A DNA stretch of 64,000 bases from Platanthera guangdongensis (taxonomy: Eukaryota; Streptophyta; Magnoliopsida; Asparagales; Orchidaceae). Location of the stretch: NCBI GenBank assembly GCA_039583875.1, contig CM077152.1, positions 16,169,059 through 16,233,058 of the forward strand. Direction: 5' to 3'. The first letter of the stretch is position 1; each line of letters opens with the position of its first letter. The notes beneath the pieces are model-generated. The model was not told the origin of the DNA. It did not search any database and worked only from the letters and a program-made list of their open reading frames with translations. A program made the position numbers and the translations under genes. Shown in pieces: positions 33,063 through 43,879 of this stretch.

Positions 33063-33645
33063 CTAAGTTATCAAAGGCGCAAAGCGCACCGAGGCGCAAA
33101 GGGACCCTGGAGCCTAGGCGCAAGGCGCAGGCGCGCGTCTGAGGCACGTGAGGTGCAAAAATGGGGGGAAAGGAAATTGGGCTAATTGGGCGCCCAATTC
33201 GCTGAAATTGGGCGAATTGGGCGCCCAATTCGCTGAAACAATTCGAATTGTTTCAGCGAATTGGGCGCCCAATTCGCTCAATTTCAGCGAATTGGGGGCC
33301 AATTCGCTGAATTTCAGCGAATTGGGGGGCCAATTCGCTCAATTTCAGCGAATTGGGCGCCCAATTCGCTCAATTTCAGCGAATTGGGCGCCCAAGTGCG
33401 CCTAGGGGGTGCCTCGGGTGTGTTTAAGATCATGTTTTTGCACATATCAAAAAAAAAATAAAAAAAATACCTTGAAAGGCTCAGGTGCGCCTGGGAGCCT
33501 GTAAGGCGCGCGCCTAGGCGCGCCCGGGCGCGCCTGAGGTGCGCCTGGGGCACATCGCCCGCCTCAGCTGTGCTGAGTCGCGGCAGGCTGCGCCTAGTGC
33601 GCCCGGCGCCTCAGGCGCGCCGAGGCGCGCGCCCTGACAACTATG
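33063..33645. mobile_element. hAT-like non-autonomous element made of palindromes
   Basis: Flanked by 8-bp near-duplications CCATACAG / TCATACAG. Ends are CTAAGTTATCAAAGGCGC and, inverted, CATAGTTGTCAGGGCGCGC. Outer parts are GCGCC/AGGCGC-rich. The centre (33180-33395) repeats the palindrome GCGAATTGGGC/GCCCAATTCGC about seven times, including a perfect 66-bp palindrome at 33212-33277 centred on AATTCGAATT. Apparent proteins here are repeat artefacts. Confidence 0.8.
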
Positions 33646-34584
33646 TCATACAGCAATACCCAGTTTCCCATCCAGCAAATCCAGCCACCTCCCTTTCATT
33701 GCACTGTTCATTAATGAAATGAACTATTTATTTCTATAGTTTCTAAATAGTACCCTCCTATTCCAGCCGCCGGCTGCCGTCCACCCTCCCTATTCCCCAT
33801 CCCAACCGTCGGCCTACTGCCAACATACCCAGCCCCACCGCCACCTTCCCTCACCAAAACTGGCCACCCCAAGAGGTTTCTAACCCTAGTCGGCCACTCA
33901 TTTTCGTTCCCTTCGTGGATCCACTTCCCTCTAATCTGAAAACCCTAGATCTATTTTTGATCTAGTGCTACCGTCCTCCAATTCATTATTTCCATTGAGA
34001 TCCATCACCCCGTAGCCCGGATCCGGCATCAAACATCGGATCTATCCACACGCACCCGGATCTATTCCCTAGTGGCCTGATCTTTTCATTTTCGGCCCGT
34101 TTCTCCTATTTTCCTCCTTGGACAGTCACCTTATAGCCACAGCTCCACCGGTTCCAGCTCCGATCGCCGATCTACGCATCCGGACCCTCTGAATCTTCAG
34201 TGTCTCGGTTCATCCCTCTATTTTGTGAGGGTTTGTGGTATTGTATGATTTGATTCACATCTGCATTTGGGTAATTTAGCATATCTTGCTGCGATATTTG
34301 TTTATGAGAATTTGTTTTGCGCACTAATAACTTGCAGGAGGAGACATTCGCTGCGCGCTTTGCTTTGGCCCTCCGAGCGAAGGAAAGTCATTATAGAATT
34401 GCCAAAATAAATATTTATTTTCTATTTAAATATCTGCGTGGTTGCTGAATTTTTCATTGTTTAAATTTATCCGTTAAAATACCGACATCGCATTGCATGT
34501 AGAGTCGGATTAGCGTGTCACCCTTGCACTATCACCTAGCGTTGTAAATTTTGCGCATCACTAGCCTACCCCTACATCACTAAG

Positions 34585-35483
34585 GCATCAAGAACTCCAA
34601 AGAGATGCTCCTATTCTATTGAAGGAATGCCATCAACAATGCTTTCAAGAGGAGAATTTTGACGGTGGTTATCCACCAATTTTGTTTGTTATATTATTGC
34701 ACTCACATCACTATAACACTAACAAAAAGCATTTTGAATGTTTAATACTTTTTTCTTAAAGTTTGATCATGCACATCCTATATTATAAGAATTTTATTTA
34801 CTTAAATAGGATTCTATTTCTTGAGAATTTGTCGTTCTTTTTTATTTCAAGATGATACTGTTAGGATAGTTTGAACAAAGAGATTTTTTTGGATTGTTAT
34901 GAAAATAAGAACATTCTTAAATGTGTAAATAATGCGTTTATTCCGTCTTGTACATCAATTGGAAATTTATGAAAGATCATGTTTCCTCGGTCTTGATGGT
35001 TGTTGAGCTAAATTTTTCTTAAAATGTTTGGTTCAAAGCCTTAGGTTTCAGCTTTATCTCCCTCTATTAGATGCATTTGGCACCTTTCTCCTCCACCCAA
35101 AAATTCTCTCACATACATGCACCTATTCTCACTCTCAAGTGGTGAAAATAAGATTGGACATCGATATATGGTATGAATAACACAAATTGAGTAGTTTAAA
35201 GAGTAAGGAGAAGTAGACAATATGAAAGTTGGAAGAAAGTACTAGCAGCAAAGCCAAGGTACCACACTGGCAATGGATATTCTAGCATATGAATTGGAGT
35301 TAAGACCAGTAATGATGCAAGAACGAGATGATTATGATATGCATCTATATTAATACCATTCAAAACCCCAAAAAGGAATTAAAAAAAAAATTCATAAGAT
35401 ATATCATCCCATCATACCGCACAAATACTAGCACCAATAATTTATCTGATATTATCAATAATCATGTCACAAAGAAAAAAAAA
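34585..35483. other. AT-rich flank downstream of the COG0523 gene
   Basis: No gene, repeat end or domain recognised. It probably includes the 3' UTR of the minus-strand gene ending at 35484. Confidence 0.4.
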
Positions 35484-38400
35484 CTACGATGGTACCTTAA
35501 ATCTCCCATCTGTCACAACTTTTTTGCCAAAACTTCTTGCGTATTCATTGCCAATACGATTGTCAATTGAAGATTTACGAAGAGGACAAACTATTTGTGA
35601 AATCTGAAAAATAACATTATCAAGTTCACATTTATCATGGCCAATAAAGACAAGGCAAGACTTTGGTGCACCCTCCCATGGTCGTCCACTGATAGCCTCT
35701 ACTCTTTTAAGCCCACTCCATTGGAAAACAAAGCGATTTTCCCTAAAAGTAGTAAAAGGGTGATCAATTTTCTTGATAAATGCTAAATCTCCTGCTCATC
35801 ATTTGTAAATTCAAAAAGAAAATAAAGAGGAAAGTAAATGAAGCACAATTCACAAATTTCAATAGTCAAAAGATTATAACATGCAAGGCAGATTACAGAA
35901 TCATGCAGTAGGTGATTATATTCTTAATTTATTCATCCTAAATGAAGAACGAAAGCAAAAAAGTTTTCACAAAAAGACAGTGAATATGATTCTGTTTCCC
36001 TAAGCTACGTTCCATCATAGTTTGAAGATAATGTGACATTAGATGTTGGGTCGGTGGAGTGAAGTGGATCAGGATCCAAGGGAGGGGGCAAAAATGCATT
36101 AAAGAGTTAAATTACCTATCTTCAGAAAAGTATAATATGCCTTTAGCCCTCAGAAGCCCATTTGCGTTGCTGACACTTTTAAGAATTGCTGACTGAAATA
36201 AGGACAATGACAAAGGAACCTCACTTTCAAATGTAACAGAAGAAAAAGAAAACTCTTCGGAAAAACCTACAGATAGAAATATAAATATATCATAACATGC
36301 AGGATCCTTGAACAGTAAACAAAAAATACATACTTTTTATAGTAATACTACCTAAAAACATTGTTATCCATAAATAGATATCTAGATCAAATTACAAAAT
36401 CACTTCAAACACTTTATTTCAAACTATTCAAACTTTATATATATGTAAATAATGAATAGATCTCAAAACATATTCAAATGATGTGGTAATGATATGTTAA
36501 GAAGTCATAGCAATGAAAATACTATAAGTTTTGAAGATTTCAACTTTTCCGATAATGATGAAAAAGCAAAATAATCTTCAGAACCTTCGAACAATCAGTA
36601 TGAGAGGTGCGGACAAATCCCACTTCTCTGCTATAGAAAAAGTAAATATGAAATAGTAAGTGAATATAGGGCCTATAGACTACTTGAGACTAAGAGCAGA
36701 AATCACTCCCGAGGAAGCTATTAGTATAATGCAACTGAACCTGCATCATAAGTGACACGTGTTCCATTGTGCAAAATTGCATGATTTTGGTTAAGCGTGT
36801 ATTCGACCAATCAAGTATAAGGGGCCAAGTCAAAATCGAGAAACTAATAAATATGATTGCCCAAAGAAAAATTTTTGCCCCGCCTCCTATTTGAAGTAAA
36901 AAAGAAAACATGATATTGACCAGATTAAGAAATATAATACAAGATAAAGCTTTAAAACAATGAATATAATTTAGAAGCGAGTTCTACCATATTGTGAACT
37001 CTTAGCTGTCCCTTTATCATAATCAACCAAAGGAAGAGTGTCAATTCTGCTAGAAGAAATATTTACGGAAGGATTCCCATACATATTCCCTCCAAAAGCC
37101 ATCTTAGGAAAAGCTTCATGGGAAAGAATTGGAGGAACACAGTATTCTTCTGTTTTTGCTTTTAGAGCTTCAATTTTGCTACAATCTATAACAAGATCCA
37201 GAGGGACCTTGCCAAATTGGGAGCGAACAACTTTTGCCCCTCCTGTCACTCTTTCTAAAATGTCTTCAGCATCAGAAACTTGACTAAGAGTGGCCAAATC
37301 ACACCTGCAAGGATGATCCAAGAAGGAATTTGGCTAAGAATAATGTTTATGTTACATTCAAAAGAAACCTCACTTGCTAACCTAGAGTGATGCTGACATA
37401 AAAAAAACTTTGCACCCATAAATATTTTATAAGCCAAGAACCTTAGATATGGTCATTTGACACTATACTTAACGGAAGGTAAATAACAATAATTAGTCAT
37501 TTCTACACAGAAGTATAAATTATAATTAGCTTATAGGAGTCCATATTTTTTTAACTCTTATCATTCAAAATAATCTAGATCTTTTAAGCACTTAATTTAC
37601 TAGAATGATAATAAAGTTTTAAAACCTAACACCGTGTGATTTCCAACGAATCAAATCTTCAAAATATCTGCATACCATATCATGTACTTACATTTCTATA
37701 TGCACATGCCCTCAGAAAAATTAATACTACAACAACACTCAAGCCTGTATCCCACTCCTCAGAAAAATTAATAACTTGTAAAAATGCCTATGTATTAGAC
37801 AGGTGACACCCCATTCCATATTATCTAAAATAATCTGAAAATCAATTATATGAAACCTGCAGGATAATCATATACTCCTAAATAAACCTACATTTAAAAT
37901 GGCATTGCATCGACCGCCATAAATATAGCCAGCTTTCAATTAGATGTTATAAAATTATATTTTGAATTAATGATATACAGTTAAGATTGCATAATTATGA
38001 TATGTTAAGTAAGATGACCTTTAATTTGTGACACAAACTGTCTCAGAGAAATTGAATGGAATTTTTCTGTCTTGGTCAAATATGCTATAGGGATAAATGA
38101 AATGAGAGTTGCGGAGATGATAATGCTTAGGTGGATGTGTGGACACACGAGACTGGATAAAATTAGGAATGAATGCATCAGGGATAAGACAGAAGTAGCA
38201 TCAATTGCAGAGACGATGTGAGAGGCTCGACTAAGATGGGTTGGACACGTACAAAGAAGCCCATTAGAGGCACCTGTTACGTGTTGGGAGAGTCTAGTTA
38301 CTAGGCATGTTAAACGAGGGAGGGGTGAACCAATAAAGACTTGAAATGAAACTAAAAGGAAATACATGATGTACTTAGGCATTAGTGAGATTATGACAAG

Positions 38401-39418
38401 AGATACGGCACAATGGCGACAAAGGATCCATATAGCCGACCCCACTATAGTGGGATAAAGGCTTGAGTGTTGTTGTTGGTGGTGGTCAAATATGCTATAG
38501 GGCTATATTTGAATTTGGATAAAAAACATTACTGTCAAAAAATCCTAGGGAAGATAATTGCACAATTATGATATATTAATTAATCAGAGAGCTCGTTTGG
38601 CACTATTTTAAGTTTGGGACTATTTTGGTACACCAAACAGTGCGATTCTAACTCGAAAAGCAATGTTCTGTATGTCTAAGGCAATCAGGTATCAGGAAAA
38701 AAAATCATACTTGTTCAATAACACAATATCCACATGCTTCAATTGCTTCTTCACAATATCCAAGGCAATAATCTTGTCTAACGACTCAGCATCTACCACA
38801 GCAACAGTAAGATCCAACTTTATCCCAACTTCCTCGAGCTCCGCCACAAACTTATCAGGTCTCGCCAGCCCGGAAGTCTACAGAGGAAATTTCCAGGTGA
38901 ATGATCGGACGACGAGGCGTATAAGAAAACAATAGAGAGCAAAAGGGCGGTAGAATGGAAAAAGAAACCTCTACGAGCAAGCAATCGAAGTTGTGCCTGC
39001 TGTCGATTATCCGCTGCAGGGATTCGCGGAACGGTCCATGCACATCGCAGCAAGCGCATCCTGCAGATAAAGTAGAATTGAAATTAGGGTGTATATATAT
39101 AAAGGGCCTTGGAGAAGGAGGGTGGGAGGAAAGGGATGGGGGGAGACCGTGGGTGAGGGACACGGTGGAGAGGTTAAAGGCAGAGTTGAGGCGAGCTGAA
39201 TCGAGAAGAAGGGAGTCGACATCGGAATCGGCGAACTCGTTGACGAGCACGGCGAGGCGGAGGTCGCCGCGGTGGTCAAGGAGATGGCGGAGGAGAGTGG
39301 TCTTGCCACTGCCGAGGAATCCCGTGACGAGGGTGCAGCCCATGCGGCCTCCGCCAAGGCCGGAACGGCGATCGAACACTCGATTCTCAAATGCCACGCT
39401 CATCTCGTTACCCTCCAT
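35484..39418 (-). CDS. COG0523/CobW-type GTPase (metal chaperone family), multi-exon
   Basis: Host gene. Exon 1 (39418-39148) starts MEGNEMSVAFENRV and holds the Walker A loop GFLGSGKTT and LAVLVNEFADSDVDS. Exon 2 (39060-38969) holds the CxCC metal motif GCACC. Exon 3 (38877-38711) starts TSGLARPDKFVAELEE and contains TVAVVDAESLDKI and LLNK. Exon 4 (37304 to about 36988) completes NKCDL, then SQVSDAEDILERV and FGKVPLDLVIDCSK. Later exons 36266-36116 (FSEEFSFSSVTFESEVPLSL...ILYFSEDR) and 35742-35484 (ENRFVFQWSGLKRVEAI...VTDGRFKVPS, stop) form the CobW C-terminal domain. All listed junctions have GT-AG and fitting phase except the link from exon 4 to 36266: a small exon near 36600-36640 is possible but not fixed. 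Members bind GTP and handle zinc or cobalt. The LINE fragment lies in intron 3. Confidence 0.88.
38085..38490 (+). mobile_element. LINE (L1-type) 3' end, truncated
   Basis: Plus strand reads MRVAEMIMLRWMCGHTRLDK, IRNECIRDKTEVAS, EARLRWVGHVQRSPLEAPV, RGRGEPIKT and AQWRQRIHIADPT, the well-known C-terminal end of plant LINE reverse-transcriptase proteins, then a TTG-rich tail. It has in-frame stops and lies in intron 3 of the COG0523 gene, antisense to it. Confidence 0.85.
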
Positions 39419-41079
39419 TCCTTGCCGGAGTTGCAGAATTCGGTAACTCGCCCTGAGGCCGTGACCAGAGCTCGCGGGAAAATTCTTAGGTTAATAACTA
39501 GCTGTTCCGCCAAATAACTGGAGCTTGATATGCCCTGGCGGTGAAATGAGAACGCCAGTGCGCCGCACAAATAATTTTTGGATTTTTTTCTCTTTTAACT
39601 CGCTTGCTTTTGTTTGGCATTTTGCTTAGGCGGTGGGAGACGGAGGAGGATTCTTGGAACCGAAAAGGTGAGGCCGTCATTGAAATCTCTTCTTTCTTCT
39701 TCATTTCTCCTGACGCGTCGGGTGGTGCAAACGGAGCAAACATCCGTCGGTTATTTGATTACTCGTTGTGCGGCAGCATTTGCCCCAAACGAATAGCTTC
39801 AAATGCTGAGCCAAATGAAGCCTAAATGTACTCTTGACAAATTTTTGTCCTCCGAGATATTAATCAAATATCAAAAATTTCTCAAAGCTCAGTCAGCCTC
39901 AGGAGATCATTTTGATCTGTCCGAAAAACAAGAGATTTTGACATATGTCCTGCTCTGAAGAGCAAGAGAATTTGACATGTGTCTTTGCTCTGATTTCACC
40001 CGAGCCTAATTTTTAAAATAGAGCCCAATTTCAAAAATTTCTCCTAATAACATATTGTCAATTTTTTCTACTGTACTAGAGAGGAGTCTTATTATTACAC
40101 AATCAAAATAATCATAAATATTTTAAAAATAAAAAATAGATTAATGATTTAAAGATTTATTAAAAGATACTAAATTAATATTTTAACAAGCACATGACTT
40201 GAACCCGAGATGGAGTGTTTATCAACACTTTTTATCAACTACACTAATTAATTTTATGAGAAAATACTCGTTATACATACACACATTACACATAGTAGCA
40301 AAAATATTATTACTATAAAATAGTATCCAACCATGATATCTAGTGAAGTAATGGTATTGTCTTGTGGTCTACTCACACTTCCTTCAAAGGGCCTCAGTGA
40401 TCCTCACAGTAGAGCCCCAATACATTGTGACCCGCATTCTTATGTTTTTATTATAGGAAGACGACAACAAAAAAAGCATTTTGGGCTAGAGTTTCGGCAA
40501 GGCGTAGACCACGGATTATGTCTTCCGCGGGTCAAGCATTCATGAGTTCTCATCCATGTCTTGATATCCTCGTTATCGGCTGAAAAGAGGGAGGAAGCCT
40601 ACGGGGGACTACAGCCATGTGGTAAGCATACACGCCATGTGGTAAGCATACACGCCGTCAAGTAGATCCAATCATTCAGTTTGGAACTCTCTGGTCGGAT
40701 TCATTATGACAAGCATCAATTGTCTCGGCGTAACTCACTCTGGTTTGTAAATGATGATGCTGGTTTATTGGATAGCATCGTGAAGACCTAGTGCATTTCG
40801 AAAGGCTCAATGGCGGCTCCGGTTGGGAACATGATGCGAACATTGAGTACGGCGAGGGGCGATGAATTTGAGGAATGAACATGACCTCCTATCTTTTAGA
40901 TGTTTTAATGCATTTTGTGTGCAACAAGGAAAAAATGTGTTTAATGGTGCAGATTAAAGCACCACATCTAGAAATGTACAAGCATCCATAACATTAACAA
41001 TCTACAACCGGTCTGTTTTAAACATATAAAGAAGAACTACGACTTGTGCATCCATTCACACACAGGTAGCAGCATGATA
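39419..41079. other. Intergenic: COG0523 promoter side and Ole e 1 gene 3' side
   Basis: Upstream of the GTPase start and downstream of the Ole e 1-like stop. No further gene recognised. 40610-40650 has a short duplication (CATGTGGTAAGCATACACGCC twice). TTTGTTTGGC (39610) and AAATGAAGCC (39816) could be MITE ends but were not convincing. Confidence 0.35.
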
Positions 41080-41363
41080 TTACATGCAGTATGCTGGAGA
41101 GGAGGCAGGCCGGTAAAGGAAGGTCTTGACGACGTGGAAACTTCCAGAAGGTTTGCTGTAGGTGAACTTGACCCCGGAGTAGGCATTGCCCCTTCGAGCA
41201 CAGTGCGCGTGGAAACTGCTCATGGGCCTCGTTACACACGAGTCCCAACGGTCGCTCTCGGGCATCGTCTCGGCCACCTTGTAAATGCCTTTTGAGTTGG
41301 TAAAGGCCTGATAATTCAAGACCTCCCCTGATTTCGTTATGCAGAGCACGGCCACTTCGGCAC
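41080..41363 (-). CDS. Pollen Ole e 1-family protein, exon 2
   Basis: Exon 2 starts after TTTTCAG on the minus strand and reads AEVAVLCITKSGEVLNYQAF, then KGIYKVAETMPESDRWDSC, SSFHAHCARRGNAYSG and ends RPASSPAYCM-stop. The order (C...C...C...SPAYC) is that of the Ole e 1 fold. With exon 1 (58277-58421) it gives a 142-residue protein with six cysteines, and the split codon GAAG|GT joins in phase. Expected role: small secreted, disulfide-bonded cell-wall or extracellular protein; the molecular function of the family is poorly known. Exon 2 alone has no signal peptide. Confidence 0.82.
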
Positions 41364-41998
41364 CTGAAAAGAAGAGGATTGGAAATGTTAAGATTAGCTT
41401 ACAATATTTAAAACTTTGAGATGTCCTGCAGATTCCATCACATACACAGTGTGTTGTTTCAGTTTCTATTTTTCATGCAACTATAGAATTCTCAAAAGTT
41501 CCCAACAATCTTAGAACAGAGAATTTTCAATCCGTGCAAATTCAATTTCTTATAATCTTGCATCAATCTTAGAACAATTGATCTAGTTATCTCTGAAAAG
41601 TACACATTTATTTGAAGAGCATTTTGTATGGACCCTCTATAGCTCACCATATACCCTATAAACATCAGCTATAATACCACTTGCAGGGGTGGAATTCCCA
41701 GAGGGCACAGCACAAGCTCCATATAGTATATGGAAATCTCTACTATTGTACTAGAAACTTCAAGTTTTGTCTCAATTCTGATGTGGGGGTACTATTTTTC
41801 AATTTCAAATAGACATCAAAACATAATGAAACTTCTTTTTGAAACTAATCAAATCTAAAGGTAAGCAACAAGCCTTAAAATAGTGATTCCCGTTTTATAT
41901 ATGGTTTGGATGATTTAGAGATTCACAATTCATGAAACAATGAAAAATATAACTTTACTAATAAAGTTTGACAAGATTCACCTTGCATGTAAAGATTT

Positions 41999-42271
41999 AG
42001 GGTCCGTTTGACACGACTATTGCGGTCGTGACCGCGGAGCCTACGAACCATTATTCATTTGGTGCGGCATTTTTGCCCAGGTGAGTTTGGACAAAAACAC
42101 TACAGTCATGAAATGTGTTTGACATAGCAACAATTATGACCTCCACCAAGAAAAAATTTAAATTTGAACATAAAAATGGATGAAGTATCTTAGGTGAGGT
42201 AGGGAGTTCCCAAGCGACGATTCGTAACTGCGGCGTTCACGACCGCCAACACCGTGCCAAATGGACCTTTA
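41999..42271. mobile_element. MITE with GGTCCGTTTG termini
   Basis: About 270 bp. Left end AGGGTCCGTTTGACACG, right end CGTGCCAAATGGACCTTT, inverted repeats. Inside, GCGGTCGTGACCGCGGAG and GCGGCGTTCACGACCGCC also pair. No coding capacity; resembles plant Tourist-type elements. Confidence 0.7.
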
Positions 42272-42334
42272 CGAGTTCTCCTGATTTCTCTAGTTCACGT
42301 GATGAGAGAAATTTCAAAATTATTTGTGGCAATA

Positions 42335-42523
42335 AATTTTTTATGCTCGTTGAGGTGTTGTCGTGTGATCTTGAGGTCACGGGTTCGAGTCCTGGAAGCA
42401 GCCTTTTGCAAAAATGCGCGGTAAGATTTACCTACATTTCACCCTTGTGGTGGGACCCTTCCCCAGACCATCGCGCAGTCGCGGAGATGCCTTTGTGCCC
42501 CCCCCCCCCCCCCCCCCCCCCCC
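42335..42523 (+). mobile_element. Au-type SINE with a C27 tail
   Basis: A tRNA-like head with B box GGTTCGAGTCCTGGAAGCAG (42380-42399) is followed by CTTTTGCAAAAATGCGCGGTAAG and CTTGTGGTGGGACCCTTCCCC, the body typical of Au SINEs. The 3' end runs into 27 consecutive C (42497-42523) instead of the usual T-rich tail. Exact 5' end uncertain. Confidence 0.7.
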
Positions 42524-43879
42524 TTCAATTTATATGGCGAGATGATTAAGATAAATAGCACTGAGATTCTTACGATTATTATCACTTCTATGAAGGAATG
42601 AAACTGATGAAGGGATAGTTTTCGGACACCTTGGAAATTTTTCGCACCGGAAAAAAGGTGATTCTCAACCACCTAAGGCTAAGGATTCACCTTAGGATGG
42701 AAAGGGTGGTGTTCGGGAACCCTAATACAAGAGCTTAGTAGAGAGAAGAAAGGGGAGCAATCTGATGTCAGGACTTACCATAAGAAGAAAAGGTGATCCA
42801 TTTGCCCAGCTCGACTATGGCTTACCATGGGATGAAAAAGTAGTGTATTCAGCCACCTAGACTAAGAGTTAGGAACGAAGGATATTCATGCACCCAAGTT
42901 TGAAAAGTTGTCATAATAAGAAAAATGATAGGTGAAAGAGTCAAGTCTATTACAAGATAATGGCAAGGAATAGGGCTTAGTCCCAGGAATTAAGACTGTG
43001 ATAGAGCTAAATAACATTATACTTCTCAGGCACACCTGAATGGATAGACAAATGTAGATAAAAATAAACTGAATATGTTTTGTATATAGTCAAATCTTCT
43101 TTCCCGTGCAGGAGGAAGAAGACACCAGACTCACAGGAACCAGGAGGTTACTCCCAGATGGAATGGAAAGAGCAAAGGAAAACAGGGAAAAGGCATACAA
43201 CTTCATTCATGAAGCCACACATACATGCCGGAGGCCCTTTTAAGCACTCCCATACATGTAGTATAACTATCTTAAACACTGATTTAAATCAAGCAGGAAC
43301 AGTAAGTGCGGTCATGGCAGTTCTGGCCGTTGCACACTTTACACGATTACACAATAATACAATACAATTAGATACATAACACTAGCTCCCCCATCTAGCA
43401 TCCTTTTTGATGCAGTGGCGGGTCGACTCGAAACAGGATATCCAAATACAAACCTAATTGCAATGCGGTGTAATGAAAGTGCAGAGTGGTCCGCTCCAAA
43501 ATTGCAGTAAATAATAGTGCTTCAAATGAATTTGGTGGCAAGAAGGTATGCACTATTCTTAAACTTGTCATGCACAAACAATTTGGTGGCAAGAAGGTAT
43601 GCATGCAATGAATTTGGATCAACTATGCAAGCCTCATGAAGAATTAGCCAATGGTTTTCATTCACTCAAAGAGGGTCAGAGTTTTGCTACACTCTAGTTT
43701 GTTAGACATTTCTTTAATAGTTACTCTACTCAAGAAAAGTAGATGTTTTAGTCAATATTGGGTTGGGCTAACTTGAAGTTCATGGCTAAGAATAACTACT
43801 TCTTAGTGACTTTCAAAGCCATGCTTGATCAGGCTATTCAACTTATTCGGTGGTAGATTGTAAATTGTAGGACTACAAG
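42524..43879. other. Intronic DNA without recognised element
   Basis: No domain seen. A 22-base phrase beginning AATTTGGTGGCAAGAAGG occurs twice, at about 43530 and 43580. Confidence 0.35.

Larger units (their letters stand above)
27921..34579 (+). mobile_element. Non-autonomous LTR element with 1.4-kb LTRs (6.7 kb)
   Basis: LTRs begin TGATG(T/C)GCAGCAGAG and end CATCA, with an exact 5-bp duplication CTAAG (27916-27920, 34580-34584). The primer site TGGTATCAGAGG (29331) follows the 5' LTR by three bases and a purine tract (AAGCCGGGGAGAT, 31946-31958) precedes the 3' LTR. The interior is only 2.6 kb and lacks RT, RNase H and protease. It keeps an unknown frame and the last part of a Gypsy integrase with chromodomain-like tail, so its parent was a Ty3/Gypsy chromovirus. 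Confidence 0.92.
31959..34579 (+). repeat. 3' LTR of the 27.9-34.6 kb element, with two insertions
   Basis: Matches the 5' LTR in three blocks (31959-32273, 32896-33062, 33646-34579). The gaps are a 622-bp solo LTR and a 583-bp hAT-like element. Removing both and their duplications brings the length back to about 1.4 kb. TATAAATA at 32193-32200. Confidence 0.92.

Noticed and set aside
33148..33461. Frames with repeated NWAPNSLNFSELGAQ-type peptides
   Set aside because: They arise from palindromic DNA units in a non-coding hAT-like element and appear on both strands.
39599..39835. MITE upstream of the COG0523 gene
   Set aside because: TTTGTTTGGC and CCAAATGAAGCC look like ends, but pairing is weak and no target duplication was found.
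42340..42420. tRNA gene
   Set aside because: Only a B box (GGTTCGAGTCC) and tRNA-like head; the following body is that of an Au SINE and no cloverleaf can be completed.
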